Shown: positions 16,722 to 25,031, counted from the stretch's first letter. The stretch: DNA of 41,836 nucleotides from Granulicella sapmiensis (GCA_026225395.1 JAMFSR010000004.1:1-41836); one strand, 5' to 3'. Made by a program: numbers and translations. The notes: generated from the sequence alone by a model not told the origin.

Positions 16722-16743
16722 TTTCGAATGAACGAAGCGGCCG

Positions 16744-17595
16744 CTAGTTCTCCGAAGGCTTCTCCACAGAGTCGACCACGATGACTTCTATCTGCTCCTT
16801 GTCCGGTACGAGCTTCAAGCCAAGTTGCTCTTCGAGCGCGGTAAAGAGTGACGGCCACTGTTCACCTGGATCGCCTGATGCTGCTCCGGCACCAGTATCA
16901 ACCGGCGCCCAACGCAGCGTGAAGTCATACTGACCAGTGAGACCGGTCTTGTCGACTACCGGACGGCCCTCCACCTCAGGCTCTCCCGTAAGCGACCGGG
17001 ACAGGTTGCTCACCAGAGCGAAGTGTCCCTGCCAATGACCGCGACCAAGGAAATTGATGCGACTCTGCGGCACGCCCGTCTGCAGCTCCTTTTCGGCAGA
17101 CGGCGACTGCAGCTTCGAGCCGCCTTTGGCTACCGTCAGCACAAACGCCGGCATCTCGCGTATCTCGCGCTGGAGCTTCAACTGAAACCGCTCGACAAGC
17201 AGCTCCCGCATCACTGCACGACGCTCTTCATCCACAGCTTGCTGCGGCATCTTGCTCCACCGCTCTGTGGTCGCAGGATCGACCTTGACCTGAACATCGA
17301 ATGCATCCGAAAGCATCCACGCGGGCCCACCCTGGACCAGACCTTTGACGCTGCTGGGAACCCCATAAGCGTTGCCGATCATCCCCCGCAATGTCGTGCC
17401 TTCGAGCTTGAATCCGTCAGGTTGCCGCCAGTACAAACCCAAATGCTGCTTCGCCGGATCGCTCGGCTTCACCGTCGCGACCTCAAGCTGCGGCGCAGAT
17501 GTCTGAGCATGCATTGCGGATGCAACTGCGAAGACAGCTGTAAGAAGCGCCACCGCACGGTGGCACCGTCTGCACTCTTTGCCTGCGGATCTCAT
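16744..17595 (-). CDS. TIGR03435 family exported protein (second paralog)
   Basis: A 283-aa protein with a signal sequence (basic start, then AVALLTAVFAVASAMHAQ) and the same family landmarks as its neighbour: LEVATVKPSD, LLVERFQLKLQREIREMPAFVLTV, RPVVDKTGLTGQYDFTLRW, EEQLGLKLVPDKEQIEVIVVDSVEKP. The ATG at 17595 is chosen because AGGAG lies 7 nt upstream; the ATG at 17601 would leave only 1 nt. The two paralogs are clearly diverged, so this is not a recent duplication. Function unknown; export across the inner membrane is likely. Confidence 0.85.
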   Translation of the reverse strand: MRSAGKECRRCHRAVALLTAVFAVASAMHAQTSAPQLEVATVKPSDPAKQHLGLYWRQPDGFKLEGTTLRGMIGNAYGVPSSVKGLVQGGPAWMLSDAFDVQVKVDPATTERWSKMPQQAVDEERRAVMRELLVERFQLKLQREIREMPAFVLTVAKGGSKLQSPSAEKELQTGVPQSRINFLGRGHWQGHFALVSNLSRSLTGEPEVEGRPVVDKTGLTGQYDFTLRWAPVDTGAGAASGDPGEQWPSLFTALEEQLGLKLVPDKEQIEVIVVDSVEKPSEN

Positions 17596-17650
17596 TTGCA
17601 TGCTCCTGTCTATATAGCATGCACACTAAGTGCGCACAAACTCCAAGAAC

Positions 17651-17681
17651 GAAAAGGCGGCCCGCAACCGCGAACCGCCTT
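17651..17681 (-). terminator. rho-independent terminator downstream of lon
   Basis: On the minus strand AAGGCGG and CCGCCTT form a 7-bp GC-rich stem with a 14-nt loop followed by TTTTC, starting 30 nt after the lon stop. It fits an intrinsic terminator separating lon from the TIGR03435 genes. Confidence 0.6.
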
Positions 17682-17710
17682 CTCTACGCTCTACACTCTA
17701 TCCTCTGCCT

Positions 17711-20143
17711 TTACTCCACCGCCGCCAGCACTTCCTCACGAAGCTCCTCATCCTTCACGATGTCGTTCACCGTCGCCGGCAACGCCACCGCAAGAACATC
17801 TTCGATCCGCGAAGCGTAGTGAATCGTCACGCCTTCAATCTGTGCCGCACTCAGGTCTTCATCGACCTGCGTCTTCACATCGATCGGCAGAATCACATCG
17901 CGAACACCCGCCCGCTTGGCCGCAAGGAACTTCTCCTTGATGCCGCCAACCGGCAGCACATTACCGCTCAGCGTAATCTCACCGGTCATAGCAAGCAGCG
18001 GACGCACAGGCTTATCAGTCAATAGGCTGACGAGAGCCGTAGCCATCGTCACACCCGCCGAGGGTCCATCCTTCGGGATCGCTCCCGCCGGCACGTGAAT
18101 ATGCAGATCGATATCTTTCAGCACATCCTCGTCGAGCCCAAGCTGCAGCGCGTTCGATCTCACCCATGTCAGCGCAGCTTCCATCGACTCCTTCATCACG
18201 TCGCCGATCTGCCCCGTCATCTTGAAGCCGCCCTTGCCCTTCATCCGGTTCGCTTCGATGAACAACACATCGCCGCCTACCGGAGTCCACGCCAGTCCAA
18301 CCGCCACACCTGCACGCTTGGTCCGTTCTGCAAGCTCCGTATCCACGCGCACCTTGATGCCGCCAAGGAACTCCTTCACAACCTCAGGAGTCACGACCAG
18401 CTTCTCCGTTGCGCCCTCAGCGACCTTGCGGGCCGCCTTACGGCATACCGTTCCAATCTGCTGCTCGAGCTTACGCACACCCGCTTCACGCGTGTAATGC
18501 CTCGCAATCATTCCAACCGACTCGATCGGAAACTCGATCTGCTCTTCCGTCAGGCCATTCTCCTTGATCTGCCGCGGCACAAGATACTTCTCCGCAATGT
18601 TGACCTTCTCCTCTTCCGTATATCCGGTCAATTCGATGATCTCCATACGATCAAGCAACGGTCCGGGAATCGTATCCAGCTGGTTCGCCGTGCAGATGAA
18701 CAGCACCTTGCTCAAATCGAACGGCTGATCGAGATAGTTATCGCGGAACGTATTGTTCTGTTCCGGATCAAGCGTCTCCAGCAACGCACTCGCCGGATCT
18801 CCCCGGAAGTCGCGTCCCAGCTTGTCGATCTCATCCAGCATGAACACCGGATCGTTCACCTCAACCCTCTTCAGGTGCTGAATGATCTGCCCCGGCAGCG
18901 CGCCAATATACGTCCGCCGATGGCCGCGGATCTCCGCCTCATCATGCATACCGCCCAGCGAAATCCTGCTGAACTTGCGTCCCAGCGCCTTCGCAATGCT
19001 GCGCCCCAGAGAAGTCTTACCCACGCCCGGAGGTCCAACGAAGCAAAGTATCGGCCCCTTCATGTTCGGCTTCAGCCGCCGCACACTCAGGTAATCCAGA
19101 ATGCGGTCCTTCACCTTCTTCAACCCATAGTGGTCCTCATCAAGAATCTCCTTAGCCTTCTTGATGTCCACCTCTCCCGAAGAGCTCTTGCCCCACGGCA
19201 GCACCGCGAGCCACTCCACATAGTTCCGCGTCAACGAATAATCAGCCGCCGCAGGATTCATCCGGCTCAACCGCCCGAGCTCCTTCAGCGCGTCCTTCTT
19301 CGTCTCCTCGGGCATGCCCGCGTTCTCGATCTTTTCCTTCAGCTCCGCAATGTCCTTCTGCGTATCGTCCTGGTCGCCCAGTTCTTTCTGGATAGCCTTC
19401 ATCTGCTCGCGCAGGTAGTAATCCCGCTGCGACTGCTGCACAGAATCCTGCACCTCAGTCTGGATCTTGTTGCGCAGCTGCTGCACCTCAAGTTCCTTCG
19501 CCAGGTGGCTGTTGATCTTCTCCAGCCGCGTCTTCACATCAGGTGTTTCGAGCAGCTCCTGCTTCTCCGTCGTCGAAAGGAACGGCAAGCTCGAAGCGAT
19601 AAAGTCCGAAAGCCGGCTCGCGTCCTCGATATTGATCGCAATCGTCTGCAGATCGTCCGACAACGTCGAAGACGACGTCACAATCTCCTGGAACTGCGCC
19701 AGCACATTGCGCTGCATCGCCTCGCCCTCAGGCGCGGTCTCCGGTTCTACCTCGTCCAACACTTCGCACTCGGCCATCAAAAACGGCTGCGACTGCGTGT
19801 AGTTGGTAATCTTCACCCGCTCCGTGCCTTCCGTGAACACGAAAAGGCTCTGGTTCGGCATCTTCACGACCTTATGCACGGTCGCCCGCGTGCCGATCAC
19901 ATGCAGATCCGACCCCTCCGGCGCATCCTGCCGCGCATCTTTCTGCGCCACCACCAGGATCGTCTTCTCTTCACCGAGGGACTGAATCAGCTGAATCGAG
20001 CTCTCGCGGCCTACCGTCAACGGCAATACGGCATGCGGAAAAAGCACCGTATCCCTAACCGGGAGAACAGGATACGACTTCCCTTTGTCCGACCCGCCCT
20101 TAGCTTCCGACGGCTTAATAACACTTACAAATTCATTCGCCAT
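17711..20143 (-). CDS. lon: ATP-dependent protease Lon (LonA type)
   Basis: An 810-aa cytoplasmic AAA+ protease. The N-terminal LAN domain begins [19 protein letters not shown]; a coiled region containing [12 protein letters not shown] follows. Walker [10 protein letters not shown] lies near 367-375 and Walker [12 protein letters not shown] shortly after. The C-terminal protease domain has the catalytic dyad Ser (PKDGPSAGV, near 694) and Lys ([11 protein letters not shown], near 737). Lon hexamers degrade misfolded and regulatory proteins. The ATG at 20143 is chosen because GAGG lies 9 nt upstream; a TTG at 20152 would abut it. All motifs are intact. Confidence 0.96.
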   Translation of the reverse strand: MANEFVSVIKPSEAKGGSDKGKSYPVLPVRDTVLFPHAVLPLTVGRESSIQLIQSLGEEKTILVVAQKDARQDAPEGSDLHVIGTRATVHKVVKMPNQSLFVFTEGTERVKITNYTQSQPFLMAECEVLDEVEPETAPEGEAMQRNVLAQFQEIVTSSSTLSDDLQTIAINIEDASRLSDFIASSLPFLSTTEKQELLETPDVKTRLEKINSHLAKELEVQQLRNKIQTEVQDSVQQSQRDYYLREQMKAIQKELGDQDDTQKDIAELKEKIENAGMPEETKKDALKELGRLSRMNPAAADYSLTRNYVEWLAVLPWGKSSSGEVDIKKAKEILDEDHYGLKKVKDRILDYLSVRRLKPNMKGPILCFVGPPGVGKTSLGRSIAKALGRKFSRISLGGMHDEAEIRGHRRTYIGALPGQIIQHLKRVEVNDPVFMLDEIDKLGRDFRGDPASALLETLDPEQNNTFRDNYLDQPFDLSKVLFICTANQLDTIPGPLLDRMEIIELTGYTEEEKVNIAEKYLVPRQIKENGLTEEQIEFPIESVGMIARHYTREAGVRKLEQQIGTVCRKAARKVAEGATEKLVVTPEVVKEFLGGIKVRVDTELAERTKRAGVAVGLAWTPVGGDVLFIEANRMKGKGGFKMTGQIGDVMKESMEAALTWVRSNALQLGLDEDVLKDIDLHIHVPAGAIPKDGPSAGVTMATALVSLLTDKPVRPLLAMTGEITLSGNVLPVGGIKEKFLAAKRAGVRDVILPIDVKTQVDEDLSAAQIEGVTIHYASRIEDVLAVALPATVNDIVKDEELREEVLAAVE

Positions 20144-20330
20144 GTGAGTCAACCTCTATCAACTTTCATGCATAGGATGCACTATCATCCCGCTCGGTCG
20201 CAAATCCTGCCGCCGCCCATCTGCCACTGACCCGAAAAATGTCCCTATCTCTAAGACGTCATCGGCGGTTTCACGAACCCTCGTCACCTAACAAAACGCA
20301 AAATATCTTCCCCCAGTTCAACCTGCCTTA

Positions 20331-20371
20331 CTCAGCGCCCTCCGCGTTACCTCCGCGACCTCTGCGTTAAA
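20331..20371. repeat. short degenerate tandem repeat (CTCCGCG/CTCTGCG units)
   Basis: Four imperfect units of about 10 bp (CTCAGCGCC, CTCCGCGTTAC, CTCCGCGAC, CTCTGCGTTA) lie in tandem upstream of queF. Only one array occurs in the window. Origin and role are unknown. Confidence 0.4.
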
Positions 20372-20416
20372 GCTCTCCTATCCCAGGCAAGCATCCATCC
20401 CCCGCGCCGCAGACGA

Positions 20417-20422
20417 TAAAAT
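20417..20422 (+). promoter_or_regulatory. -10 box (TAAAAT) for queF, implying a leaderless mRNA
   Basis: TAAAAT ends 6 nt before the queF ATG, and no Shine-Dalgarno sequence lies between them, so transcription would begin at about the start codon. No -35 match was seen. No preQ1 riboswitch-like aptamer precedes the gene. Confidence 0.35.
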
Positions 20423-20428
20423 AACCCT

Positions 20429-20842
20429 ATGTCGACCCACACCACCGGATACACCGACGACCACGCCAAATCAGGCCTCGACGTCACCTTTCCTCCCATC
20501 GAAACCTGGCGCAACCAGTTCCGCGCCTACGAAATCCTCATCGACGACCCCGAATTCACCAGCGTCTGCCCCAAAACCGGCCCTCCCGACTTTGGCGTCC
20601 TTACGATCCGCTACATGCCAAAAGAAAAGTGCCTCGAGCTGAAATCGCTCAAAGAGTATCTTTTCGTCTACCGCAACCTAGGCATCTTCCAGGAAAACAT
20701 CGTCAACCAGGTCCTTGACGATGTAGTAAAAGCGACCGACCCCATCTGGGCAGAAATCAAAGGCGACTTCCGTCCCCGCGGCGGCATCTCCACCACCGTA
20801 ACCGCCCGCTACCCCCGCACCGAAGAGTTCACGAAATCTTAA
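20429..20842 (+). CDS. queF: NADPH-dependent 7-cyano-7-deazaguanine (preQ0) reductase
   Basis: A 137-aa unimodular QueF of the B. subtilis type. Catalytic Cys47 (FTSVCPKTG) and Asp54 (PPDFG) are spaced by seven residues as in characterised enzymes, and the QueF substrate-binding motif ELKSLKEYL is present. FRPRGGISTTV near the end matches the family. It reduces preQ0 to preQ1 in queuosine biosynthesis. No other queuosine genes lie nearby, so it is a stand-alone locus. It is the only plus-strand gene between 11.7 and 23 kb. Confidence 0.95.
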   Translation: MSTHTTGYTDDHAKSGLDVTFPPIETWRNQFRAYEILIDDPEFTSVCPKTGPPDFGVLTIRYMPKEKCLELKSLKEYLFVYRNLGIFQENIVNQVLDDVVKATDPIWAEIKGDFRPRGGISTTVTARYPRTEEFTKS

Positions 20843-20848
20843 ATGTCT

Positions 20849-20886
20849 TTGCGTTTCTTTCTGTCATCCTCGCAGGGAATCTGCTT
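20849..20886 (-). repeat. 38-bp dispersed repeat, copy 1
   Basis: In minus orientation it begins AAGCAGATTCCCTGCGAGGA and matches 24504-24541 at 36 of 38 positions, in opposite orientation. It starts 6 bp after the queF stop, within an otherwise empty 154-bp gap. Confidence 0.75.
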
Positions 20887-20996
20887 GTCGATCCAGGCTG
20901 CGGGGATGTCAAGTTTGCTGGACACCACACCGTCCACAAACGCACCACAACTCACCACAAACATCCACAAATTTGCACCAAAAAAATCCGCTATCC

Positions 20997-22580
20997 CTAA
21001 TGTGCAAAATAAGGCATTTTGAGCGCCTCATAGCTCCGCGAAAACCGGATCACCGCCGCCCATTCCCCGTTGCGGCTGTCCTTGAAAACAATCTCGCCAT
21101 GCAGGATCGCCGCGATTTCCGCGGGCCGCAGATCGCGGTCTTCCGCAAACTCGCGTCCACGCTGGGTTTGCGGGTGCTTCATCAAATACCGCTCCAGAGC
21201 CGGCGACGTGTAGTGTGTCGTAAACACCAGCGCCGTATCGAACTTGCCCGGTTCCTGCGCGGCTTTCTGGATCTCGGCGTTGGTAAAGTTCTCCACCGGA
21301 AACACCTTGATCCGCTGCGCTACATACCCCATATCCGGCCGGAACAACTCCTCCGCCGCCGGCCACGCTGTCAGCACCGTTGCGTCCGGATAGTGCTGCG
21401 CAATGAATGCCGTAGCCTCCTGGTGCATCACGATCATGTCCCGGTAGGTCAGGTTGTCCTCCGGCGCAAACGACGTCGGTGGATTCAGCCAGATCGCCGC
21501 GATAAACGCCGCCGCTGTAACCGCCGCCAGCGCAGGCCACTGCCTTACGCGCTCCCGCCATATCGCCACGCAAACCAGCAGAATCAGCGGATAAACCGGC
21601 AGCAAATACCGCGTCAACAACGCCCCCCCAAGCACAGAAAATGCAAGCCAGTTCCCCGCTATCAGCAGTCCAATGGTTCGCAGCGCATCCGGCGCAAGCG
21701 ACTTGATTTCAGCGCGTTTCGGCAGAAACAAACAAGCTGCCGCCAGCAGAATCGCCAGCCAGATATTCCGTTGCCAGAACAGGTGCAGTGCGCGGTAGTA
21801 GATCGAAAGCGAGATATGCGCGAGCGTGAAGTTTGCTGTGGCGTTGTAGCGCAGATACTCCGGGTTTCCGAACGTAAACCCGGTCTTGTAGTGGTGATAC
21901 GCATACCACCCAATCAGCGGAATCACCGGAAAGCTCAAAGCCAGAAACCGCTTCAAATGCTCTGACTTCGCGCGGCTTCTGAGGAGCAGAACCAGCTCAA
22001 TCGCCGCTAAAATCGCGGGCTCGACGATTGCCGTTTCTTTCGAAAGTGCCGCCAGCGAAAACAACACGGCAACCCAAACCAGCTTCCGTCGATCCGTTTC
22101 CTGCAGCGGCAGATACAGCGCAAACGCGCTGAGCGTAAAGGCTGCCGCGAAGATGTCTGCATGCGCCAGCGTGGACTGCGCAAACCATATCGGATACACC
22201 GCCGTCAGGAAGGTCACTGCGATCGCCACGGAAGCCGTCGTCAGCCGCTCGCACAAACGAAACACAGCCAATAACGCAGCAGCGGCGAACGCACAGACCG
22301 TAAGCCGCGTCGTCAGAATGCTCAGGCCCGTAAGGTGCCACAGCGTGCCGAGAACCACGTTCGGCAGCGGAGGGTGGGCGTTGGTGTACTCCGGGATCAG
22401 CGTGAAACGGTGGTAAAAATCGAGCGCTGCCGGCACGTAGTAGCCGCCCTCATCCCAGTAGTACGGGAGCCGCAGCAGCGTCAGGTGCGAGATTGCAACC
22501 GCCGCAAAGAAAAGGGCAAACAGCAGCAGCGAAGGCAGCGCAGCGAAACGGGCTGCCGGCGATGGAAGGGTCGAAGGCAC
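20997..22580 (-). CDS. GT39/ArnT-like membrane glycosyltransferase
   Basis: A polytopic membrane protein of about 527 aa with roughly ten hydrophobic segments. Soon after the first transmembrane helix comes LRLPYYWDEGGYYVPAALDF, the Asp-Glu motif of GT-C fold transferases (PMT/ArnT, PF13231-like), then AHPPLPNVVLGTLW. Such enzymes move a sugar from a polyprenyl phosphate carrier to lipid or protein on the periplasmic side. The start is uncertain: an ATG at 22664 overlaps the DUF3467 gene by 77 nt and adds an Arg/Ser-rich leader, so I prefer the GTG at 22580, just after the DUF3467 stop, though no good ribosome-binding site is seen. Acceptor unknown. Confidence 0.8.
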   Translation of the reverse strand: MPSTLPSPAARFAALPSLLLFALFFAAVAISHLTLLRLPYYWDEGGYYVPAALDFYHRFTLIPEYTNAHPPLPNVVLGTLWHLTGLSILTTRLTVCAFAAAALLAVFRLCERLTTASVAIAVTFLTAVYPIWFAQSTLAHADIFAAAFTLSAFALYLPLQETDRRKLVWVAVLFSLAALSKETAIVEPAILAAIELVLLLRSRAKSEHLKRFLALSFPVIPLIGWYAYHHYKTGFTFGNPEYLRYNATANFTLAHISLSIYYRALHLFWQRNIWLAILLAAACLFLPKRAEIKSLAPDALRTIGLLIAGNWLAFSVLGGALLTRYLLPVYPLILLVCVAIWRERVRQWPALAAVTAAAFIAAIWLNPPTSFAPEDNLTYRDMIVMHQEATAFIAQHYPDATVLTAWPAAEELFRPDMGYVAQRIKVFPVENFTNAEIQKAAQEPGKFDTALVFTTHYTSPALERYLMKHPQTQRGREFAEDRDLRPAEIAAILHGEIVFKDSRNGEWAAVIRFSRSYEALKMPYFAH

Positions 22581-22587
22581 GCGAAGT

Positions 22588-22920
22588 TTAGTGAACCGGG
22601 CCGTTTCCGGAAATAACGAACTGCTGGCCCTGCGGCGCCGGGCCGTCGAGCGAGATCGTCCCAAAGGTCTTTTCGTACTGGGAGATATTCTGCGTTAGCA
22701 GGTTGCTGAGGGCTTTCGCCTGCTGCGGACTGAGATAGATGCCCTGAAAGTTATCAATCTGCACCTGATCGGCCGCCCTTTGCTCGATGGTCCCGAAGAT
22801 GAGAAAAAAATCCCAGATGGCAAGCCGGATCTGCACGCTGTTGGCGTACGACTCGCGGTAGCTTTCGGTCTTGTTCAGGGTAATTTTGGTGTTATCGGGC
22901 TGCGTAATCGTTTGGCTCAT
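22588..22920 (-). CDS. DUF3467 domain protein
   Basis: A 110-aa soluble protein. Residues 18-95 carry the DUF3467 pattern: YANSVQIRLAIWDFFLIFG, then GIYLSPQQAKALSNLLTQNI and YEKTFGTISL. The family is small, widespread and of unknown function. The ATG at 22920 (MSQTITQPD) is chosen because GGAAGG lies upstream; a longer frame begins inside the tRNA-Leu gene and is not credible. It is followed after 7 bp by the preferred GTG of the glycosyltransferase gene, which suggests co-transcription. Confidence 0.8.
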   Translation of the reverse strand: MSQTITQPDNTKITLNKTESYRESYANSVQIRLAIWDFFLIFGTIEQRAADQVQIDNFQGIYLSPQQAKALSNLLTQNISQYEKTFGTISLDGPAPQGQQFVISGNGPVH

Positions 22921-22986
22921 AATCGGGACTGCCTTCCGGCGCGGGATATAGCTTTCCCCGCATTGCTTCGCTTCTGGTTGAATGTT

Positions 22987-23068
22987 TGGTGCGGGAGGGG
23001 GGACTCGAACCCCCACGCCGAAGCACAGGCTTCTAAGACCTGCGTGTCTGCCATTTCACCACTCCCGC
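22987..23068 (-). tRNA. tRNA-Leu (anticodon TAG)
   Basis: On the minus strand acceptor GCGGGAG pairs with CTCCCGC, with discriminator A and encoded CCA (22987-22989). The anticodon stem CAGGT/GCCTG encloses loop CTTAGAA, giving anticodon UAG for CUA. The variable arm is class II and the T-loop is GTTCGAG. A well-spaced promoter precedes it. Confidence 0.93.
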
Positions 23069-23078
23069 GGTGAGCTTA

Positions 23079-23107
23079 AGCGTAGCGGGAATGTGGGCTG
23101 CTGGCAA
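23079..23107 (-). promoter_or_regulatory. sigma-70 promoter of tRNA-Leu(UAG)
   Basis: On the minus strand -35 TTGCCA (23102-23107) is separated by exactly 17 bp from -10 TACGCT (23079-23084). Initiation would be about 4 nt before the mature tRNA 5' end at 23068. Confidence 0.55.
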
Positions 23108-23122
23108 TGCGTGCGTTTATGG

Positions 23123-24370
23123 CTAGTTGCGGCGGCCGAGGGTGGGAGTGTCGTCGCCGGAGCTGCTGGGGTTGTTGGAGCTGGGGTTGTTCGTGGAGTT
23201 GGTGCGGCGCAGGGTGGGCTTATTGCCGTTCTTCTTGTCGTTCAGACCGCGCTTGTTCTGGATGCGGGCCAGGCGGGCCTTTACGTTGTCGAACTCGGAG
23301 GTCGTCACCAGATAGTCGGGCTTGGCCGGAAGGATCGTGGCGATCTCTTCTTCGACGTTGGCGATGCGGTCAGGCGTGGCCGGATGATCGCTGAAGGCGC
23401 GGGAGAGCGCTCCGGGCTTGTGCTTTTCAAGTGCCGAAAGCTTTTCAAAGATGGAGACCATGCCCTGCGGGTCGTAGCCGGCGCGGTACATGTACTGGAT
23501 GCCGAGGTAGTCGGCTTCGGCTTCGTACTCGCGGGAGAACATGAGGAAGGTCATGGGGACGGCGAGCTGTGCGGCCTCATAAATGCCGTAGCCCGTCCAT
23601 GTGCCCTGCGTGAAGATCATCAGGGGAATGGAGCCGATCTGCATGTAGTTGAGCTTAGTCATCTCGCGGGCGGCATGATGGGCGGCTACGTGCGAGATTT
23701 CGTGCGCCATGACGCCGGCGAGTTCGTCTTCGGAGTCGCAGGCGAGGATGAGGCCGGAGTTGACGTAAAAGAAGCCGCCGGGCAGCGCCATGGCGTTGAT
23801 TTCGTCGGTATCAAGCACCTTGATGGTGAAGGGGAACTTGGCATCGGAGTTCTTGACGAGGTTCTGGCCGACGCGGTTGATGTACTCGACCACGACGGGG
23901 TCTGTGACCAAGTGCGAAGACTTTTCGACTTCCATGGAGTACTGCTTGCCGGTGCCAACCTCCCAGTTGGGGGAGTACCAGTTGCCCATGCCACGACCGC
24001 CGATGTTGCGGGTTCCGACGGCGTTGACGTCTTCCTCACTGCCCTTCTTGATGTTGGGGTCGAGGGCTTCACCGGGGTTGGGCATGACGTCGGGCTTGTC
24101 GGTAGCCGCAGTATCAGTTTTCTTGGACTTATCCGGTTTGTCGGTAGAGGGCTTGTCAGTGCTGGTCGGCTTGGTGGGGTCTGTGCTGATGGTTGGGGTG
24201 GTGGTGCTGTCAGCGGGAGCGGCCGAGGGAGTCTGGGACGTGGTTGTGTCTGTGGGGGTCGGGCTGGAAGCGGGCGCGGGACTTGTCTGCGTCGCGGGGG
24301 TGGTGGACTGCTGCGAGAAGGCAGCCGTAACCGGGACCGAAAGAAGGGCGGCGAGAGCAAGTAGGCGCAT
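23123..24370 (-). CDS. M48 family zinc metalloprotease, exported
   Basis: A 415-aa protein with a cleavable signal (MRLLALAALLSVPVTAAFSQ). A linker of about 95 residues rich in Thr, Ser, Pro, Asp and Lys follows. The peptidase domain has the zinc motif HEISH near residue 223 (VMAHEISHVAAHHA) and the third ligand Glu in EYEAEADYLG. This is the BepA/LoiP-like class of periplasmic M48 proteases acting in envelope protein quality control. The C-terminus is Asn/Ser-rich. GGAG lies 9 nt before the ATG within a small inverted repeat (24374-24387), which could limit translation. A G-quadruplex-forming tract lies about 90 bp upstream. Confidence 0.88.
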   Translation of the reverse strand: MRLLALAALLSVPVTAAFSQQSTTPATQTSPAPASSPTPTDTTTSQTPSAAPADSTTTPTISTDPTKPTSTDKPSTDKPDKSKKTDTAATDKPDVMPNPGEALDPNIKKGSEEDVNAVGTRNIGGRGMGNWYSPNWEVGTGKQYSMEVEKSSHLVTDPVVVEYINRVGQNLVKNSDAKFPFTIKVLDTDEINAMALPGGFFYVNSGLILACDSEDELAGVMAHEISHVAAHHAAREMTKLNYMQIGSIPLMIFTQGTWTGYGIYEAAQLAVPMTFLMFSREYEAEADYLGIQYMYRAGYDPQGMVSIFEKLSALEKHKPGALSRAFSDHPATPDRIANVEEEIATILPAKPDYLVTTSEFDNVKARLARIQNKRGLNDKKNGNKPTLRRTNSTNNPSSNNPSSSGDDTPTLGRRN

Positions 24371-24456
24371 GTTGGGGCTCCACGGAGCCGCCTTTTACGG
24401 GGCTCTGCTTAACTATTAGACGCTTATTTTGGGAAGTTGTGTACAGGGCGGGTTTT

Positions 24457-24491
24457 GGGGGTTGGGGGTTGGGGGTTGGGGGTTGGGTTGG
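24457..24491 (+). repeat. (TTGGGGG)n tract, predicted G-quadruplex
   Basis: Four consecutive GGGGG runs are separated by TT (24457-24482), followed by GGG and GG runs. Four runs of five guanines with two-base loops meet any standard G-quadruplex rule. It lies 87 bp upstream of the M48 protease start, with the G-rich strand being that gene's template strand. Confidence 0.8.
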
Positions 24492-24503
24492 CGGTGACGG
24501 TGT

Positions 24504-24541
24504 AAGCAGATCCCCTGCGAGGATGACAGAAAGAAAGGCAA
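24504..24541 (+). repeat. 38-bp dispersed repeat, copy 2
   Basis: It begins AAGCAGATCCCCTGCGAGGA and matches copy 1 (20849-20886, opposite strand) at 36 of 38 bases. It follows the G-rich tract in the M48 upstream region. Confidence 0.75.
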
Positions 24542-24566
24542 GAGCAACAGCTAAACCGCGACACTG

Positions 24567-24607
24567 AAACCTAAACCCCAACGCCCAAACCCCAAAACCT
24601 GCTTTTC
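24567..24607 (-). repeat. GGTTT-rich degenerate repeat block, copy 1
   Basis: On the minus strand the block starts GAAAAGCAGGTTTTGGGG and continues with GGTTT and GGGCGTTGGGG units. A related block beginning AAAAGCAGGTTTTAGG lies at 28320-28355 on the plus strand. It begins at the stop codon of the second pseudopilin gene. Confidence 0.45.
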
Positions 24608-25031
24608 ACCAAGTGTTGTAGGAGGTGCCGTCGGAGGCGAGGTTCTGGGCGCCGGAGTGGACGTCGTCGATGCCGCCCTGGGTTTCGTTGATGTCAGTGA
24701 GGGTGTCGGACTGACCGGTGATCCAGGTGTCGTTGTGGCCGGTAATGGGGTCGACGGGGATTGTTTTGAGATAGCCAGCCTGGACGAGGTCGTCGAGGCC
24801 CTGTGGGGCTTTTTCCTTGTCGACGGTGTAGCTGTCGATGGCCGTCCGCATCGTGTGGAGGTCCTCTTTTAGGACGGCTTCCTTGGCGCGCTGGACGGCG
24901 CGGGTGTAGTTGGGGATCGCGATGACGACCAGGATGCCGATGATCGCCATGACGATGATGAGCTCGATGAGCGTGAAGCCCTGCTCGGAAGCCTGGGATT
25001 TGCCGCGGCGGATTGGGAGAGTGGCTACCAT
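24606..25031 (-). CDS. GspG-like type II pseudopilin (second)
   Basis: A 141-aa prepilin. After a basic leader (IRRGKSQASEQG) comes the prepilin peptidase site G|FTLIELIIVMAIIGIL with Glu at +5, then a long N-terminal helix and a small GspG-type head (KEDLHTMRTAIDSYTVDK, GLDDLVQAGYL, IPVDPITG). The C-terminus DGTSYNTW resembles that of the upstream paralog. The start overlaps the upstream gene's stop by 7 nt, so the pair is translationally coupled. The product is likely a major subunit of a pseudopilus working with the adjacent secretin. Confidence 0.88.
   Translation of the reverse strand: MVATLPIRRGKSQASEQGFTLIELIIVMAIIGILVVIAIPNYTRAVQRAKEAVLKEDLHTMRTAIDSYTVDKEKAPQGLDDLVQAGYLKTIPVDPITGHNDTWITGQSDTLTDINETQGGIDDVHSGAQNLASDGTSYNTW

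Larger units (their letters stand above)
16397..16743. other. repeat-filled intergenic region between two TIGR03435 genes
   Basis: This gap of about 350 bases contains no supportable gene. It holds two repeat-like blocks: a segment at 16583-16625 of the type often translated as FGFAQGQDEG in soil bacteria, and copy 1 of the two-hairpin element at 16654-16721. The short frames seen here arise from these repeats. Confidence 0.6.
20144..20428. other. divergent intergenic region lon/queF
   Basis: These 285 bases hold the divergent promoters of lon and queF. No clear heat-shock-type promoter was recognised. A C-rich block at 20331-20371 consists of imperfect repeats of CTCCGCGTTAC/CTCCGCGAC/CTCTGCGTTA, a type of sequence I recall as recurrent between genes in acidobacteria. 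No gene is supported. Confidence 0.45.

Noticed and set aside
18095..20230. 711-aa plus-strand open frame
   Set aside because: It is antisense to lon, whose motifs are complete; the frame has the Arg/His/Leu-rich composition of a shadow and no domain pattern.
20372..20428. preQ1 riboswitch upstream of queF
   Set aside because: No small pseudoknot-type aptamer was recognisable, and the -10 box next to the ATG leaves no leader.
20925..20995. DnaA-box-like cluster (repeated TCCACAAA) near the skew change
   Set aside because: No site matches TTATCCACA closely and no dnaA/dnaN lies nearby, so it is not offered as an origin.
22982..24364. 460-aa plus-strand open frame
   Set aside because: It starts inside tRNA-Leu and lies antisense to the M48 protease; Gly/Val-rich shadow composition.
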